A stretch of 64,000 nucleotides of DNA from Paenibacillus eucommiae (GCF_017874215.1 NZ_JAGGLB010000032.1:1-64000), one strand, 5' to 3'. Shown: positions 33,269 to 42,841, counted from the stretch's first letter. Numbers and translations: made by a program. Notes: generated by a model not told the origin, from the sequence alone.

Positions 33269-33685
33269 ATGTATATTGCTTATTCCAATGGCATTAATAA
33301 TGAAGTGCCTTGCAAATCTTCGTCAGATCGCACAACAACCTCTTATGTTTCCAAGAAGGTGCTTCGTTTTGTAACTACCGTTGTTCTCTTATCGATTTTC
33401 TTTTCATTTATAGCTTTTGTTCATGTTTTTGCGGGAAATAATGTTTCGGCTCACGATAACTCTTCATATGGTTCTGCTGCCAATGCTAATACTGCATCAA
33501 CCACTAGCCCGGTGGTTCAACCGAAAACCCAAGTTGTGGTTAGTCCAGGGGAAACTTTATGGAGCATTGCATCGGAACGAATTTCCAAGAAGCAGAGCAT
33601 ACGTTCATATATTGCTAAGATAAAGAGCTTGAACGGACTTGCTTCCAGCGAGATTCATGAAGGTGATGTTCTGATTCTTCCTTAA
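33269..33685 (+). CDS. yneA: cell division suppressor YneA-like LysM protein
   Basis: YneA delays cell division during the SOS response. The 138-residue product has one membrane helix (about 31-55), an Asn/Ser/Thr-rich linker, and a C-terminal LysM domain (VVVSPGETLWSIASE ... EIHEGDVLILP) facing the wall. ATG 33269 is nine bases after GGGAG; the in-frame ATG at 33260 abuts that site. The SOS-box promoter and the divergent lexA confirm the assignment. It is longer than the 105 residues of B. subtilis YneA because of the N-terminus and linker. Confidence 0.88.
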   Translation: MYIAYSNGINNEVPCKSSSDRTTTSYVSKKVLRFVTTVVLLSIFFSFIAFVHVFAGNNVSAHDNSSYGSAANANTASTTSPVVQPKTQVVVSPGETLWSIASERISKKQSIRSYIAKIKSLNGLASSEIHEGDVLILP

Positions 33686-33759
33686 TAGTAAGGAGTGCTT
33701 GAAGCTATTTCTCATCATCGATTTTTAACAACTACTTTATAATGAGTTGAGCTATCAGA

Positions 33760-33798
33760 AGGTCCCTGTGTGCATGTCTGGGATCTTTTTTCTTTTTT
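33760..33798 (+). terminator. terminator after yneA
   Basis: GGTCCC pairs with GGGATC (one G-U pair) across a loop of about 14 bases, followed by a long T/C-rich run TTTTTTCTTTTTT. Confidence 0.75.
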
Positions 33799-33890
33799 CT
33801 ATCCCTTCCAGCATCACAACTACCCTTGACAATCGTTGACGGGGATGGCAAAGTAAATAATCATAGGCAATAAGGCAAGGGGGAACGAGC

Positions 33891-34076
33891 ATGAGCGAAT
33901 CGATGGATCAAAGGATTGCACGCATAAATGAGCTTGCGCACAAGGCGAAGACCGTTGGTCTTTCCGATGAAGAAATTGACGAACGCAATTTGCTTAGAAA
34001 AGAATATATTGAAGCATTTCGGAGTTCGCTGAAGGTACAATTGGATTCCATTAAATTTACGGATGAAGAGAAATAG
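33891..34076 (+). CDS. ynzC: DUF896 family protein YnzC
   Basis: The 61-residue protein is a two-helix DUF896 protein: QRIARINELAHKAKTVGLSD, then EIDERNLLRKEYIEAFRSSL and a basic-acidic tail. B. subtilis YnzC (77 residues) is cotranscribed with yneA and belongs to the SOS-linked yneA-yneB-ynzC group, though its role is unknown. AAGGGGG precedes the ATG. Here a terminator separates it from yneA. Confidence 0.92.
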   Translation: MSESMDQRIARINELAHKAKTVGLSDEEIDERNLLRKEYIEAFRSSLKVQLDSIKFTDEEK

Positions 34077-34121
34077 CATGACGTTGTTTAAGAGCTGAGA
34101 ATGAAGAAGGAGATATGCAGA

Positions 34122-34913
34122 GTGACGATTAAAGCGATCTTGTTTGATTTGGATGATACTTTATTATGGGATGAAAGAAGTGTACAAGAGGCCTTTAAGG
34201 CTACCTGTGAGGAAGCTGCTAAGCATGTTTCAGTGGATCCTGAAGCCTTGGAAGCAGCTGTTCGTAAGGAAGCTAGGCAGCTCTACGAGTCTTATGAAAC
34301 ATTTCCCTTTACGAAGAGAATAGGCATTAATCCTTTTGAGGGCTTGTGGGCTAATTTCAGTAATGGTAATAATGAACATTTCCAAAAGTTGGAGCTGCTG
34401 GCACCAGAATACAGAACGGCTTCCTGGACAAAAGGTTTACAAGCGCTAGGTATAGAGGATAAGGAACTGGGTCGTAAGCTGGGAGAGCAATTTCCAGCCG
34501 AACGCCGTGCGAGACCTTTGATTTATGAGGAAACCTTTGAAGTTTTGGATCAGCTTAAACATAAATACAAATTGCTGCTGCTAACGAACGGAGCTGTCGA
34601 TCTGCAAAGTGAGAAGCTTGCAGGTGTTCCTGAACTTGCCGGATACTTCGAGCATATTATTATTTCAGGTGAATTTGGGGAAGGGAAACCTTCATTAGCG
34701 ATTTTTGAGCATGCCCTACGCTTGTTGAATATAGAACCTGCTGAAGGAATCATGATAGGGGATAAGCTTACGACAGATATTCTTGGTTCAGGTGGAGCAG
34801 GCCTTTCCAACATTTGGATCAATTATCATAATGTAAAGCGCAATGATGACATTATTCCTAAACATGAGGTTTCCCGTTTACGCGATATATTGCCCATTAT
34901 AGAGGGATTGTAA
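34122..34913 (+). CDS. HAD-superfamily phosphatase
   Basis: The protein has the HAD motifs in order: ILFDLDDTLLW with the nucleophile Asp in the first 15 residues, LLLTNGAVD (motif II), the lysine in FGEGKPSLAIF (motif III) and GDKLTTDILG (motif IV). A helical cap domain of about 90 residues follows motif I, as in the YjjG/N-acetylneuraminate-9-phosphatase-like group. The substrate is not evident. GTG 34122 is chosen because AGAAGGAG lies nine bases upstream; the ATG at 34101 overlaps that site. Confidence 0.88.
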   Translation: MTIKAILFDLDDTLLWDERSVQEAFKATCEEAAKHVSVDPEALEAAVRKEARQLYESYETFPFTKRIGINPFEGLWANFSNGNNEHFQKLELLAPEYRTASWTKGLQALGIEDKELGRKLGEQFPAERRARPLIYEETFEVLDQLKHKYKLLLLTNGAVDLQSEKLAGVPELAGYFEHIIISGEFGEGKPSLAIFEHALRLLNIEPAEGIMIGDKLTTDILGSGGAGLSNIWINYHNVKRNDDIIPKHEVSRLRDILPIIEGL

Positions 34914-34920
34914 TCAGACA

Positions 34921-34972
34921 AAAAGCCCGATCATTTTATCAGGAGATGACCTGATGGAAGGATCGGGCTTTT
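34921..34972. terminator. bidirectional terminator between the HAD gene and mtnD
   Basis: AAAGCCCGATC pairs with GATCGGGCTTTT as the outer stem, and ATCAGG with CCTGAT as the inner stem. Both strands carry A/T runs outside the stem, so it can end both converging genes. Confidence 0.9.
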
Positions 34973-34989
34973 ATAACACTGCTTGTTTA

Positions 34990-35532
34990 TTAAGCTTTTG
35001 TGAAATTAGGATCATCTACATTATAAGCTACCCAGCCGTCTTTCTCGATGAAAAGGCGAACGGCGACAATTTGGCGATTTTCCATCAGCGTAAAGAAATG
35101 ATTAACATTCTCAGGTACCGAGATGACATCACCAGCTTCGAGTTCCACATCGAAATAGCCAATTTCACCTTCCGCTTTAATAATGAAGATGCCTTGACCG
35201 GAAACGATTGCCCGTATTTCATCCTCAGTATGAGTGTGAACCTGTTCGAATTTTTTCAGTAGTTCCTCAATATTAGGTGTAGAGTCGGACAAAGAGATTA
35301 CATCCCAGATTTCATAACCGCGTCTGCCTGCAAGGTCGCGTATTTCTGCATCATAGGTTTCAAGAATTTGTGCTTTCTCCTCATCGCTAAGAATGTATTT
35401 CTCGCGCAGAGGGTCTGCCAGTTTATTGATGTCCCAGTGCTCATAGACAACATTTTGTTTATCCAAGAAGGCCTTTACTTCAGCCTCATCTGAAATGCGC
35501 TCATTTGTATTACGAATGCGAATTTGTGCCAT
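34990..35532 (-). CDS. mtnD: acireductone dioxygenase
   Basis: MtnD oxidises acireductone in the methionine salvage pathway, giving 2-keto-4-methylthiobutyrate with iron. The 180-residue cupin has the metal motif HTHTEDE and the second motif with ISVPENVNHFF, giving three His and one Glu. The N-terminal IRNTNERISDEAEVKAFL region is family-typical. No other salvage genes are next to it. It is divergent from metH and has its own promoter. Confidence 0.95.
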   Translation of the reverse strand: MAQIRIRNTNERISDEAEVKAFLDKQNVVYEHWDINKLADPLREKYILSDEEKAQILETYDAEIRDLAGRRGYEIWDVISLSDSTPNIEELLKKFEQVHTHTEDEIRAIVSGQGIFIIKAEGEIGYFDVELEAGDVISVPENVNHFFTLMENRQIVAVRLFIEKDGWVAYNVDDPNFTKA

Positions 35533-35584
35533 GTTTATCCCTCTTTCTTATCATTCGATACTTTGAATTCCTGATATACTTTGT

Positions 35585-35613
35585 ATTATAGTGCATATCA
35601 TTCCGGATGTCGA
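35585..35613 (-). promoter_or_regulatory. sigma-A promoter of mtnD
   Basis: On the minus strand TCGACA (35613-35608) and TATAAT (35590-35585) are spaced by 17 bases. The start lies about 45 bases upstream of mtnD. I looked for a SAM riboswitch in this divergent region and found none. Confidence 0.7.
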
Positions 35614-35774
35614 TGGATTCTGATAAGAAAAACCAAGAGAACCTATAGGAAATATTGATATTTTAAATTCTTCCCTTACTGACGTGATTCTGATAGACTA
35701 AATGGTATCAAATTGATCGTTCTTCATTATGATACAGTTAGAAGCAGCTAGGATAATTTGAAAGGAAGAAGAAC

Positions 35775-38700
35775 ATGAATAAAGCAACAATAGAAGAGCA
35801 GTTAAAGAAGAAAATATTAATTCTGGACGGTGCAATGGGCACGATGATCCAGCAGGAGAATTTGACTGCGGATGACTTTGGCAGTGACGATTTGGACGGC
35901 TGCAATGAAATTCTTGTTCTTACACGACCTGACGTTATATTGAAAATACATGAAGATTATTTTGCCGCTGGGGCAGATATTATTGAAACGAATACATTCG
36001 GCGCAACAAGCGTTGTACTGGCAGAGTATGATCTTCAAGACAAAGCCCGGGAGATTAATATAGCTGCAGCTCAATTGGCTGTTCAGGCGGCAAATAAATA
36101 TTCTACACCGGAATGGCCGCGGTATGTAGCTGGCGCACTGGGACCCACAACAAAAACCTTATCAGTCACTGGTGGAGTGACCTTTGACGAGCTTGAGGAA
36201 AGCTACTATGAGCAGACATATGCTTTGGTAGAATGTGGTGTGGATGCTATATTAATTGAGACTTCTCAAGATACACTTAATGTGAAGGCGGCAAGCATCG
36301 GCGTTCGAAGAGCTTTCGAAGAGCTGGGTGTGAAGCTTCCTATTATGATATCGGGAACCATTGAGCCAATGGGGACCACCCTGGCGGGGCAAAATATTGA
36401 ATCCTTCTATATATCACTTGAACATCTGAAGCCTATTTCCATTGGGCTGAACTGTGCCACGGGTCCTGAATTTATGCGTGATCATATTCGGACACTTTCG
36501 CAAATTGCGGAGTCGGCAATCAGTTGTTATCCGAATGCTGGTTTGCCTGATGAGAACGGGCATTATCATGAATCTCCAGAATCGCTTGCCAAGAAAATGG
36601 CGGGCTTTGCTGAGCAGGGCTGGTTGAACATCGCTGGTGGCTGCTGCGGTACTACACCTGAGCATATCCGGGCCATGGCCGAAACACTGGCTAATTACAA
36701 GCCAAGGGCTGAATTAGGGATTCATCCTCCCGCTGTATCAGGGATCGAGACTGTATATATAGAACCAGAAAACCGGCCTATTATGATTGGAGAGCGCACG
36801 AACATTTCTGGCTCCAGAAAGTTTAAAAGGCTGATCAAAGAAGAGAAATTCGATGAGGCTTCAGAAATAGCACGTGCCCAAGTTAAGAATGGAGCTCACG
36901 TCATCGATGTTAACTTGCAGGATACCGATATTGATGAAGCTTTTGCTATTCATCATTTTCTTCCGGAGGTAGTTAAGAAGATCAAGGCTCCTTTGATGCT
37001 GGATTCTACTTATGATCATATTATTGAGCTGGGCTTGAAATATTCCCAAGGTAAAGCCATTATTAACTCGATAAATCTCGAAGACGGTGAGGTCAAATTC
37101 CAAGGGATCGTCCCGCTGATTCATCGTTACGGCGCTTCTGTCGTTGTAATCTTAATTGATGAAAGAGGGCAGGCCGTTACCCGGCAAGCGAAAATGGAAG
37201 TAGCGAAACGTTCCTACGATCTGCTCGTCCAAAAATATAAGATAAACCCAGAGGATATCATTTTTGACCCTAATATGTTTCCGGTCGGTTCAGGAGATCC
37301 TCAATATATCGGCTCGGCAGTGGAAACAATTGAAGGCATTCGCTTAATTAAAGAAGCATATCCAGAAACCAAGACGATTCTTGGACTCAGCAACATCTCC
37401 TTTGGATTACCCGATGCGGGAAGAGAGGTTCTGAACTCAGTTTATTTGTACCACTGCACCAAAGCCGGCCTGGATTATGCCATAGTCAACACGGAAAAGC
37501 TCGAAAGATATGCCTCAATACCAGAAGAAGAACGCCGCCTGGCGGAAAATTTAATTTATAACACAAATGATGACACATTAGCAGAGTTTGTCGCCCATTT
37601 TCGGGTGAAGAAGGTAGAGAAAAAAGAAAAACTTTCGACTTTATCTCTTGAGGAACGCTTAGGCTCTTACGTAGTTGAAGGAACTAAAGAGGGATTGATT
37701 CCTGATCTGCAGGAAGCCTTGAATAAATACTCTCCTTTACAGGTAATCAACGGACCTCTTATGCGTGGTATGGAACAGGTAGGGAAGCTGTTTAATAATA
37801 ATGAGCTGATTGTAGCAGAGGTGCTGCAAAGTGCAGAAGTTATGAAGGCGTCTGTCAATTATCTGGAGCCTTTTATGGAGAAATCGGAAACTTCTGTGAA
37901 AGGTAAAATCATCCTTGCCACGGTCAAGGGCGATGTTCATGATATTGGAAAAAATTTGGTGGAAATCATTCTTTCGAACAATGGCTACAAGATTGTAAAT
38001 TTGGGGATCAAGGTACCACCTGAGCAACTAATTGAAGCCTTCAAAAGAGAACAGCCTGATGCCATTGGGCTATCCGGTCTTCTGGTGAAATCGGCCCAGC
38101 AAATGGTTATTACTGCACAGGATTTACGGAGCGCAGGGGTTGATGTACCGATTCTGGTCGGCGGCGCGGCGCTTACCCGTAAATTTACCAAAACAAGAAT
38201 TGCTCCCGAATACGATGGCGTGGTTCTGTACGCGAAGGATGCTATGGATGGCCTCGATATCGCTAACAAGCTAAGTGATCCGGAGCAGCGTAAAAAATTG
38301 ATCCAGGAGCTTAGAGAGAGCAAGGATTCCGATGTGATGGATGCTGGCAAAAAAGAAGATCTTATGCCAAAGCTTACCCGGGTTACCAGTTCGGCCATTT
38401 CCAAAGACGTACCTGTTCATGTGCCACCAGATTTGGAACGTCATATTCTTCGTGACTATCCCATCGGGCATATTATGCCATATGTAAACATGCAGATGCT
38501 GCTTGGCCATCACCTGGGCTTGAAAGGCAAAGTGGAGCGATTGCTTGGTGACAAGGATGCCAAAGCGCTGCAGTTGAAGGAAACGGTCGATTCGATCTTT
38601 CAGGACGCGCAGAGAAAAGGTATCATTCAAGCGCATGGCATGTATCGATTCTTTCCTGCACAATCCAGCGGGGACGATGTTCTTGTCTATGATCCAGAAG

Positions 38701-39218
38701 ATCACACAAAGCTGCTGCAAAAGTTTACTTTCCCGAGACAGGATAAAGCGCCCCATTTCTGTTTAGCCGATTATCTGAGATCAGTGGACAGCAATGAAAT
38801 GGATTATGTTGGATTCTTGTTGGTTACCGCGGGGCATGGAATTAATGAACTCGCTAAAATATGGAGGGATAACGGAGAGTACCTGAAGTCTCATGCTTTG
38901 CAAGCTTCGGCGTTGGAAGTCGCAGAGGGCTTTGCTGAGAGAATCCACCATATTATGCGTGATGTATGGGGCATTCAGGATCCGCCGCAAATGACTATGC
39001 AGGAGCGTTTCGGTGCGAAATATACGGGACAGCGGTTCTCCTTTGGTTACCCTGCTTGTCCAAACCTGGAAGATCAGGCGCAGCTTTTCGCTTTGCTTAA
39101 GCCTGAGGACATGGGCGTTGAGCTTACTGAATCCTTTATGATGGAGCCGGAAGCTTCCGTTTCCGCCATTGTCTTCGCACATCCGGAAGCACGCTACTTT
39201 AACGTTGATAAGGCTTGA
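35775..39218 (+). CDS. metH: cobalamin-dependent methionine synthase MetH
   Basis: MetH moves a methyl group from methyltetrahydrofolate to homocysteine through methylcobalamin. The 1147-residue protein has four modules: homocysteine-binding domain (about 1-315) with zinc cysteines C290-C291 in GGCCGTTPEH, pterin-binding domain (about 340-610, GERTNISGSRKF), cobalamin domain with the axial ligand H722 in DVHDIGKN, and a C-terminal reactivation domain (about 915-1140) with RFSFGYPACP. The size is that of full-length MetH. AAAGGAAG precedes the ATG. It complements riboswitch-controlled metE at 16525. Confidence 0.97.
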   Translation: MNKATIEEQLKKKILILDGAMGTMIQQENLTADDFGSDDLDGCNEILVLTRPDVILKIHEDYFAAGADIIETNTFGATSVVLAEYDLQDKAREINIAAAQLAVQAANKYSTPEWPRYVAGALGPTTKTLSVTGGVTFDELEESYYEQTYALVECGVDAILIETSQDTLNVKAASIGVRRAFEELGVKLPIMISGTIEPMGTTLAGQNIESFYISLEHLKPISIGLNCATGPEFMRDHIRTLSQIAESAISCYPNAGLPDENGHYHESPESLAKKMAGFAEQGWLNIAGGCCGTTPEHIRAMAETLANYKPRAELGIHPPAVSGIETVYIEPENRPIMIGERTNISGSRKFKRLIKEEKFDEASEIARAQVKNGAHVIDVNLQDTDIDEAFAIHHFLPEVVKKIKAPLMLDSTYDHIIELGLKYSQGKAIINSINLEDGEVKFQGIVPLIHRYGASVVVILIDERGQAVTRQAKMEVAKRSYDLLVQKYKINPEDIIFDPNMFPVGSGDPQYIGSAVETIEGIRLIKEAYPETKTILGLSNISFGLPDAGREVLNSVYLYHCTKAGLDYAIVNTEKLERYASIPEEERRLAENLIYNTNDDTLAEFVAHFRVKKVEKKEKLSTLSLEERLGSYVVEGTKEGLIPDLQEALNKYSPLQVINGPLMRGMEQVGKLFNNNELIVAEVLQSAEVMKASVNYLEPFMEKSETSVKGKIILATVKGDVHDIGKNLVEIILSNNGYKIVNLGIKVPPEQLIEAFKREQPDAIGLSGLLVKSAQQMVITAQDLRSAGVDVPILVGGAALTRKFTKTRIAPEYDGVVLYAKDAMDGLDIANKLSDPEQRKKLIQELRESKDSDVMDAGKKEDLMPKLTRVTSSAISKDVPVHVPPDLERHILRDYPIGHIMPYVNMQMLLGHHLGLKGKVERLLGDKDAKALQLKETVDSIFQDAQRKGIIQAHGMYRFFPAQSSGDDVLVYDPEDHTKLLQKFTFPRQDKAPHFCLADYLRSVDSNEMDYVGFLLVTAGHGINELAKIWRDNGEYLKSHALQASALEVAEGFAERIHHIMRDVWGIQDPPQMTMQERFGAKYTGQRFSFGYPACPNLEDQAQLFALLKPEDMGVELTESFMMEPEASVSAIVFAHPEARYFNVDKA

Positions 39219-39225
39219 TTAAAAA

Positions 39226-39279
39226 AAAAGGCGAATGGCACTACCAAACCTCATAAGGAATGGAGGCCTTCGCCTTTAT
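39226..39279 (+). terminator. terminator after metH
   Basis: AAAGGCGAA near 39227 pairs with TTCGCCTTT at 39269-39277 across a long loop, with an A-run before and T-rich sequence after, so it may act on both strands. Confidence 0.75.
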
Positions 39280-39390
39280 GTATTTCATGCATCATAACGG
39301 TGTCCACTTAAACGCATGTAGATCATGCTCTTATGGGAATGATAGGGAAAATTGCGTAATCGATATTAATTAAGAATGGGGTAGGCTTCA

Positions 39391-40317
39391 GTGGAATTAT
39401 ATTTTCTGGGGACAGGAGCAGGCATGCCTTCCAGGCAGCGTAATGTCACTTCAATTGCGCTTAATCTGCTTTCAGAACGAGGCGTTTATTGGCTGTTTGA
39501 CTGTGGTGAGGGTACGCAGCAGCAAATTCTGCGTTCACATGTTAAGCTGGGGCGGACGGAGAAGCTGTTTATTACCCATTTACATGGCGATCACATTTAT
39601 GGATTACCGGGTCTTTTGACCAGTCGTGCTTATTTAGGTGGGGAAACCCCATTGACTTTATATGGCCCAAAAGGGCTCAAAAGCTTTGTGGAGCATTCTC
39701 TGGCGATTAGTCAAGCTCATTTAAGTTATTCCTTGAAGATCGTTGAAATTGAAAACGAGGGCTTATTGTTTGAGGATGCAGGCTTTATAGTCGAAACTTC
39801 AAGACTAGAGCACCGGATAGAGAGCATAGGCTATAGAATAGTTGAAAAGGATCAGCCAGGAAAGCTGCAGCACGAAAAGCTGGCAGCCATGGGCGTAGCA
39901 TCGGGTCCCATATATGGGCAGTTAAAGCAGGGTAAATCCGTAGTGCTGGAGGATGGCCGTATCTTAAACGGCGCTGACTTTGTCGGGCCTCCATTGAAAG
40001 GCCGGAAGGTTGTTATATTGGGGGATACGAAATACTGCCGCGGCGCTGTGCATTTGGCTAGAGGAGCAGATATATTGGTTCATGAGGCGACTTTTGCTAA
40101 AGACCGTCAAGAACTGGCAGAAGCATATGCACATGCTACAACTACGGATGCGGCTCGAACAGCTAAAGAAGCGGGTGCAGCCGTTCTAATCATGACACAT
40201 ATCAGTTCCCGCTATCAGATCGATGATGAGGAGCAGCTTCTGGAAGAGGCAAGAAGTGTACATCTGCAAAGCTATGTGGCTAAAGATTTTTGGAGTATGG
40301 AGATCGAGAGGGCATAA
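39391..40317 (+). CDS. rnz: ribonuclease Z
   Basis: RNase Z removes the 3' trailer of tRNA precursors that lack an encoded CCA. The 308-residue metallo-beta-lactamase protein has the zinc motif H63-L-H65-G-D67-H68 at the same numbers as B. subtilis RNase Z, the flexible-arm region (YGPKGLKSFVEHSL, roughly 90-105, then GQLKQGKSVVLEDG) and the late HATTTDAARTAKEAG and LIMTHISSRY motifs. GTG 39391 has GGGGTAGG upstream. It stands alone between terminators. Confidence 0.97.
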   Translation: MELYFLGTGAGMPSRQRNVTSIALNLLSERGVYWLFDCGEGTQQQILRSHVKLGRTEKLFITHLHGDHIYGLPGLLTSRAYLGGETPLTLYGPKGLKSFVEHSLAISQAHLSYSLKIVEIENEGLLFEDAGFIVETSRLEHRIESIGYRIVEKDQPGKLQHEKLAAMGVASGPIYGQLKQGKSVVLEDGRILNGADFVGPPLKGRKVVILGDTKYCRGAVHLARGADILVHEATFAKDRQELAEAYAHATTTDAARTAKEAGAAVLIMTHISSRYQIDDEEQLLEEARSVHLQSYVAKDFWSMEIERA

Positions 40318-40330
40318 GATAGAAGGATAA

Positions 40331-40358
40331 ACAGCCTCTCCCGAAAAGGAGGGGCTGA
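40331..40358. terminator. terminator between rnz and tlp
   Basis: CAGCCTCTCC pairs with GGAGGGGCTG with one G-U pair around a six-base loop. The two genes converge here; the minus side is followed by TTTATCC. Confidence 0.7.
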
Positions 40359-40379
40359 ATAGAAATTTTACATTTGAAT

Positions 40380-40595
40380 CTACTGCTGTGATTCGTCTTT
40401 TTTTTCCTCAATAAAAGCTTGTATACTTTTTTCGCGACGCTCATTTTTAGCTTGAATGGACTGCTTTTCACCTTCACTGATTTCATCAGCATGTTCATCC
40501 AGATAGTCTTCTGCTTCTTGCAGGTTTGCTTCGGTATGATCAATATGCTCTTGCAGATGAACTTCGTTGTCTTCTCGGTTATCAGGCTTTGCCAT
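40380..40595 (-). CDS. tlp: small acid-soluble spore protein Tlp
   Basis: The 71-residue protein matches the Tlp family: MAKPDNREDNEVHLQEHI at the start and a conserved EKNxRREKSIQAF-like segment near residue 50. It is acidic and predicted to be helical. Tlp is made in the forespore under sigma-G in B. subtilis. TGGAGG lies eight bases before the ATG. Confidence 0.9.
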   Translation of the reverse strand: MAKPDNREDNEVHLQEHIDHTEANLQEAEDYLDEHADEISEGEKQSIQAKNERREKSIQAFIEEKKDESQQ

Positions 40596-40713
40596 TTAAA
40601 AACCTCCACATATTTCTTAGTAATCAGACAAACCTTACGATTTACTAAAAGTGGGGAATTTATTCAAAATAGCACCTTAACTTTACATTCATTTCAGGTT
40701 TAAAGGAGAAATC

Positions 40714-41064
40714 ATGCTGGGATTTGCAATATTGCTAGGCTTTAATCTCGTAGGTAATTGGATTCAATGGAGTCTACATGTACCTTTGCCTGGAAATGTT
40801 ATTGGCCTTATTTTATTTACCGCGGCACTTTTTCTTAAGATCATCAAACTTAAATGGGTAGATGTAACAGCATCCTGGCTAACGGGTCATATGCTGCTTT
40901 TCTTTATTCCCTATGTGGTAGGAACAATCGTATTTTTTCCGCTTATCGGAGCGAACTGGATTTCAATAGGTGTTGGGCTTGTGGGGAGCACGATAGGTGT
41001 ATTGGTGGTAACGGGGTTCATTACTTCAAAAATACAAGTGAAAGTGCGTGAAGGCGATGCATAA
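40714..41064 (+). CDS. CidA/LrgA-type holin-like membrane protein
   Basis: The 116-residue protein has four predicted membrane helices and the family segments NWIQWSLHVPLPGNVIGLIL and HMLLFFIPYVVG. CidA/LrgA proteins modulate murein hydrolase export and cell death, and in Bacillus LrgAB also moves pyruvate. A partner LrgB/CidB gene starts directly after its stop. Whether this is the cid or lrg type cannot be decided from the sequence. Confidence 0.9.
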   Translation: MLGFAILLGFNLVGNWIQWSLHVPLPGNVIGLILFTAALFLKIIKLKWVDVTASWLTGHMLLFFIPYVVGTIVFFPLIGANWISIGVGLVGSTIGVLVVTGFITSKIQVKVREGDA

Positions 41065-41757
41065 ATGACGGGGCCAGAATGGATGTATCATCCGTTGTTT
41101 GGTGTTTCTCTTAGTGTGATCACGTATGCTGCAGCGCAATTGCTGCATGCCAGGTGGAGATGGCTTCATCCTTTATTTGTTTGCTCAGGCTTCATTATTG
41201 TTATTTTACTAGGCTTTCAAATTCCATATGAGGCTTTTAAGGTAGGTGGTGACATTCTCACCCTGCTGCTTGGGCCGGCAACAGTTGCGCTCGGTGTGCC
41301 GCTCTATAAAAACTTCAGCTTGATCAAAAAGCATATGGCCGGAATTCTGACTGCTGTAACTGTCGGGTCCATGGCGGGTATCGCAGGAGTGGCTGTGCTT
41401 GTTGGATTATTAGGAGGCAGCCGCGAGATTCTGCTCAGTATGCTGCCCAAAACGGTGAGCTCGCCTATAGCAATTGAAATATCGCGTCATCTGGCCGGGA
41501 TCCCTGAGCTAACTGCTGTACTTACCGTATTGACAGGGCTTTTCGGAAGTATGTTTGGCACGAGCATCTTAAAATGGTTAGGTATTAAAAGTGACCTTTC
41601 CATTGGAATAGCCATAGGTACTGCGGCTCACGGCATTGGTACGGCAAGACTGATTAAGGATAATGAGGTTCAGGGAGGCGTCGCAGGTTTCGCGATGGGT
41701 GCAGCCGGGATCATAACTTCCTTATTGTTTGTCCCGATTTATCTTTGGCTGATCTAA
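41065..41757 (+). CDS. CidB/LrgB-type membrane protein
   Basis: The 230-residue protein is almost wholly hydrophobic, with LLGPATVALGVPLYK, LLPKTVSSPIAIEIS and GIAIGTAAHGIGTARL blocks typical of LrgB/CidB. Its ATG follows the stop of the CidA/LrgA gene without a gap, so both are made as a pair and probably form one transporter or holin-antiholin unit. A strong terminator follows. Confidence 0.92.
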   Translation: MTGPEWMYHPLFGVSLSVITYAAAQLLHARWRWLHPLFVCSGFIIVILLGFQIPYEAFKVGGDILTLLLGPATVALGVPLYKNFSLIKKHMAGILTAVTVGSMAGIAGVAVLVGLLGGSREILLSMLPKTVSSPIAIEISRHLAGIPELTAVLTVLTGLFGSMFGTSILKWLGIKSDLSIGIAIGTAAHGIGTARLIKDNEVQGGVAGFAMGAAGIITSLLFVPIYLWLI

Positions 41758-41797
41758 AACAAACAGGACTTCTGCTGAGAAGTCCTGTTTGTTTATT
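41756..41797. terminator. bidirectional terminator after the lrgAB-type pair
   Basis: AAACAAACAGGACTTC pairs perfectly with GAAGTCCTGTTTGTTT around a five-base loop; A and T runs outside let it serve the converging nitroreductase gene too. Confidence 0.92.
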
Positions 41798-41801
41798 ATA
41801 G

Positions 41802-42404
41802 CTAAAGTTGTTTGCCAAATCCACCTTCGAAACAGGATTCTTCGACTGAACGGCGGTTGGAAGGAATTTCGCGTTCTTGGAGCTTTTCAGGAAGATCCAA
41901 TTTGGAGCCCCTGTAACCAATTGCAATAACAGCGTAAATTTCATAATCCTCAGGCACTTCCAGAGCGGTACGGGCGGCATCAGGATTGAAACCAGCCATG
42001 GCGTGGGTGATCAGACCTTGATTAGAAGCTTCTAGAGCAAGATAACCCCAGGATGTCCCGGCATCAAAAGCATGTGTGCGAATGGTATCCCCTTGTGCAT
42101 TTTTTGATTGCGAAGCAACCACAACGAGTACAGGCGCTTTGTCACACCAAACTAAATTAGACGGGTTGATGAAGGAGTGGAATTTCGCCCGGTCCTCTGC
42201 ATTTCTGGCGATGATGAAGCGCCATGGTTGGGAGTTACCGCTCGAAGGAGCCCATCTTGCCGCTTCAAATAGGCTAAGCAGGACATCGTTAGGTACCTCC
42301 TGATTAGAAAAAGCACGTGGTGACCAGCGCGTTAGAAATTGTGGGTGAATTTCATGGTCAGGCTGTCTGTGTTCTTCTATTTCAGGTGTTATTTCAGAAC
42401 TCAT
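41802..42404 (-). CDS. nitroreductase family FMN-dependent oxidoreductase
   Basis: The 200-residue protein has the nitroreductase fold: RWSPRAFSNQEVP near residue 28 binds FMN, followed by FEAARWAPSSGNSQPWRFI, and the later WGYLALEASNQGLITHAMAGF and AIGYRG segments. It probably uses NAD(P)H to reduce nitro compounds or quinones. ATG 42404 has AAAGGAGG at a good distance; the 20-codon longer frame from 42464 lacks one. Confidence 0.92.
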   Translation of the reverse strand: MSSEITPEIEEHRQPDHEIHPQFLTRWSPRAFSNQEVPNDVLLSLFEAARWAPSSGNSQPWRFIIARNAEDRAKFHSFINPSNLVWCDKAPVLVVVASQSKNAQGDTIRTHAFDAGTSWGYLALEASNQGLITHAMAGFNPDAARTALEVPEDYEIYAVIAIGYRGSKLDLPEKLQEREIPSNRRSVEESCFEGGFGKQL

Positions 42405-42593
42405 GATCATACCTCCTTTGATGCTTTTATAAGCCATTGTAACTGATGTCCGTGCCATAGACAAGTTGACTATAACTCATATGGTAATACTATTGTCATC
42501 CCTGGTTAATTGATTTGTATGCAACACTGTTCTATGGGATATAATAGCTTCTAGCAAGTATACATAGGAAAAAAGAGATGAGGTGTGAAGAGA

Positions 42594-42818
42594 ATGAAAT
42601 TTACTAGCCATGATATTACAATTATTGAGAGAGCTTTGAGAATTGCTATGAAAAGTGAGAAGATCGGGCACCGGAAAGATGATTACCACGAAGTGCTGCT
42701 GAAGCTTCAGGAAAGTGCAAAGCAGGTTATCGAACGGGAACGCGATGCTGAAAGTAATGAAGGAAAAGTACAGGATGGCATTCGCTATGACTATGATGAC
42801 TCATCGGATCTTATTTAG
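42594..42818 (+). CDS. small conserved hypothetical protein
   Basis: The 74-residue protein is charged and mostly helical: FTSHDITIIERALRIAMKSE, a Lys/Asp/Glu-rich middle and an acidic tail with YDYDDSSDLI. I recognise no family with a known role. ATG 42594 has GAGGTG eight bases upstream; GTG 42585 is inside that ribosome site. A terminator follows. Confidence 0.7.
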   Translation: MKFTSHDITIIERALRIAMKSEKIGHRKDDYHEVLLKLQESAKQVIERERDAESNEGKVQDGIRYDYDDSSDLI

Positions 42819-42841
42819 CAGCTGAATTCAATTTTTACGAT

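Noticed and set aside
35533..35774. SAM riboswitch or T-box in front of mtnD/metH
   Set aside because: None of the conserved core segments of either element is present; only a normal sigma-A promoter for mtnD was found.
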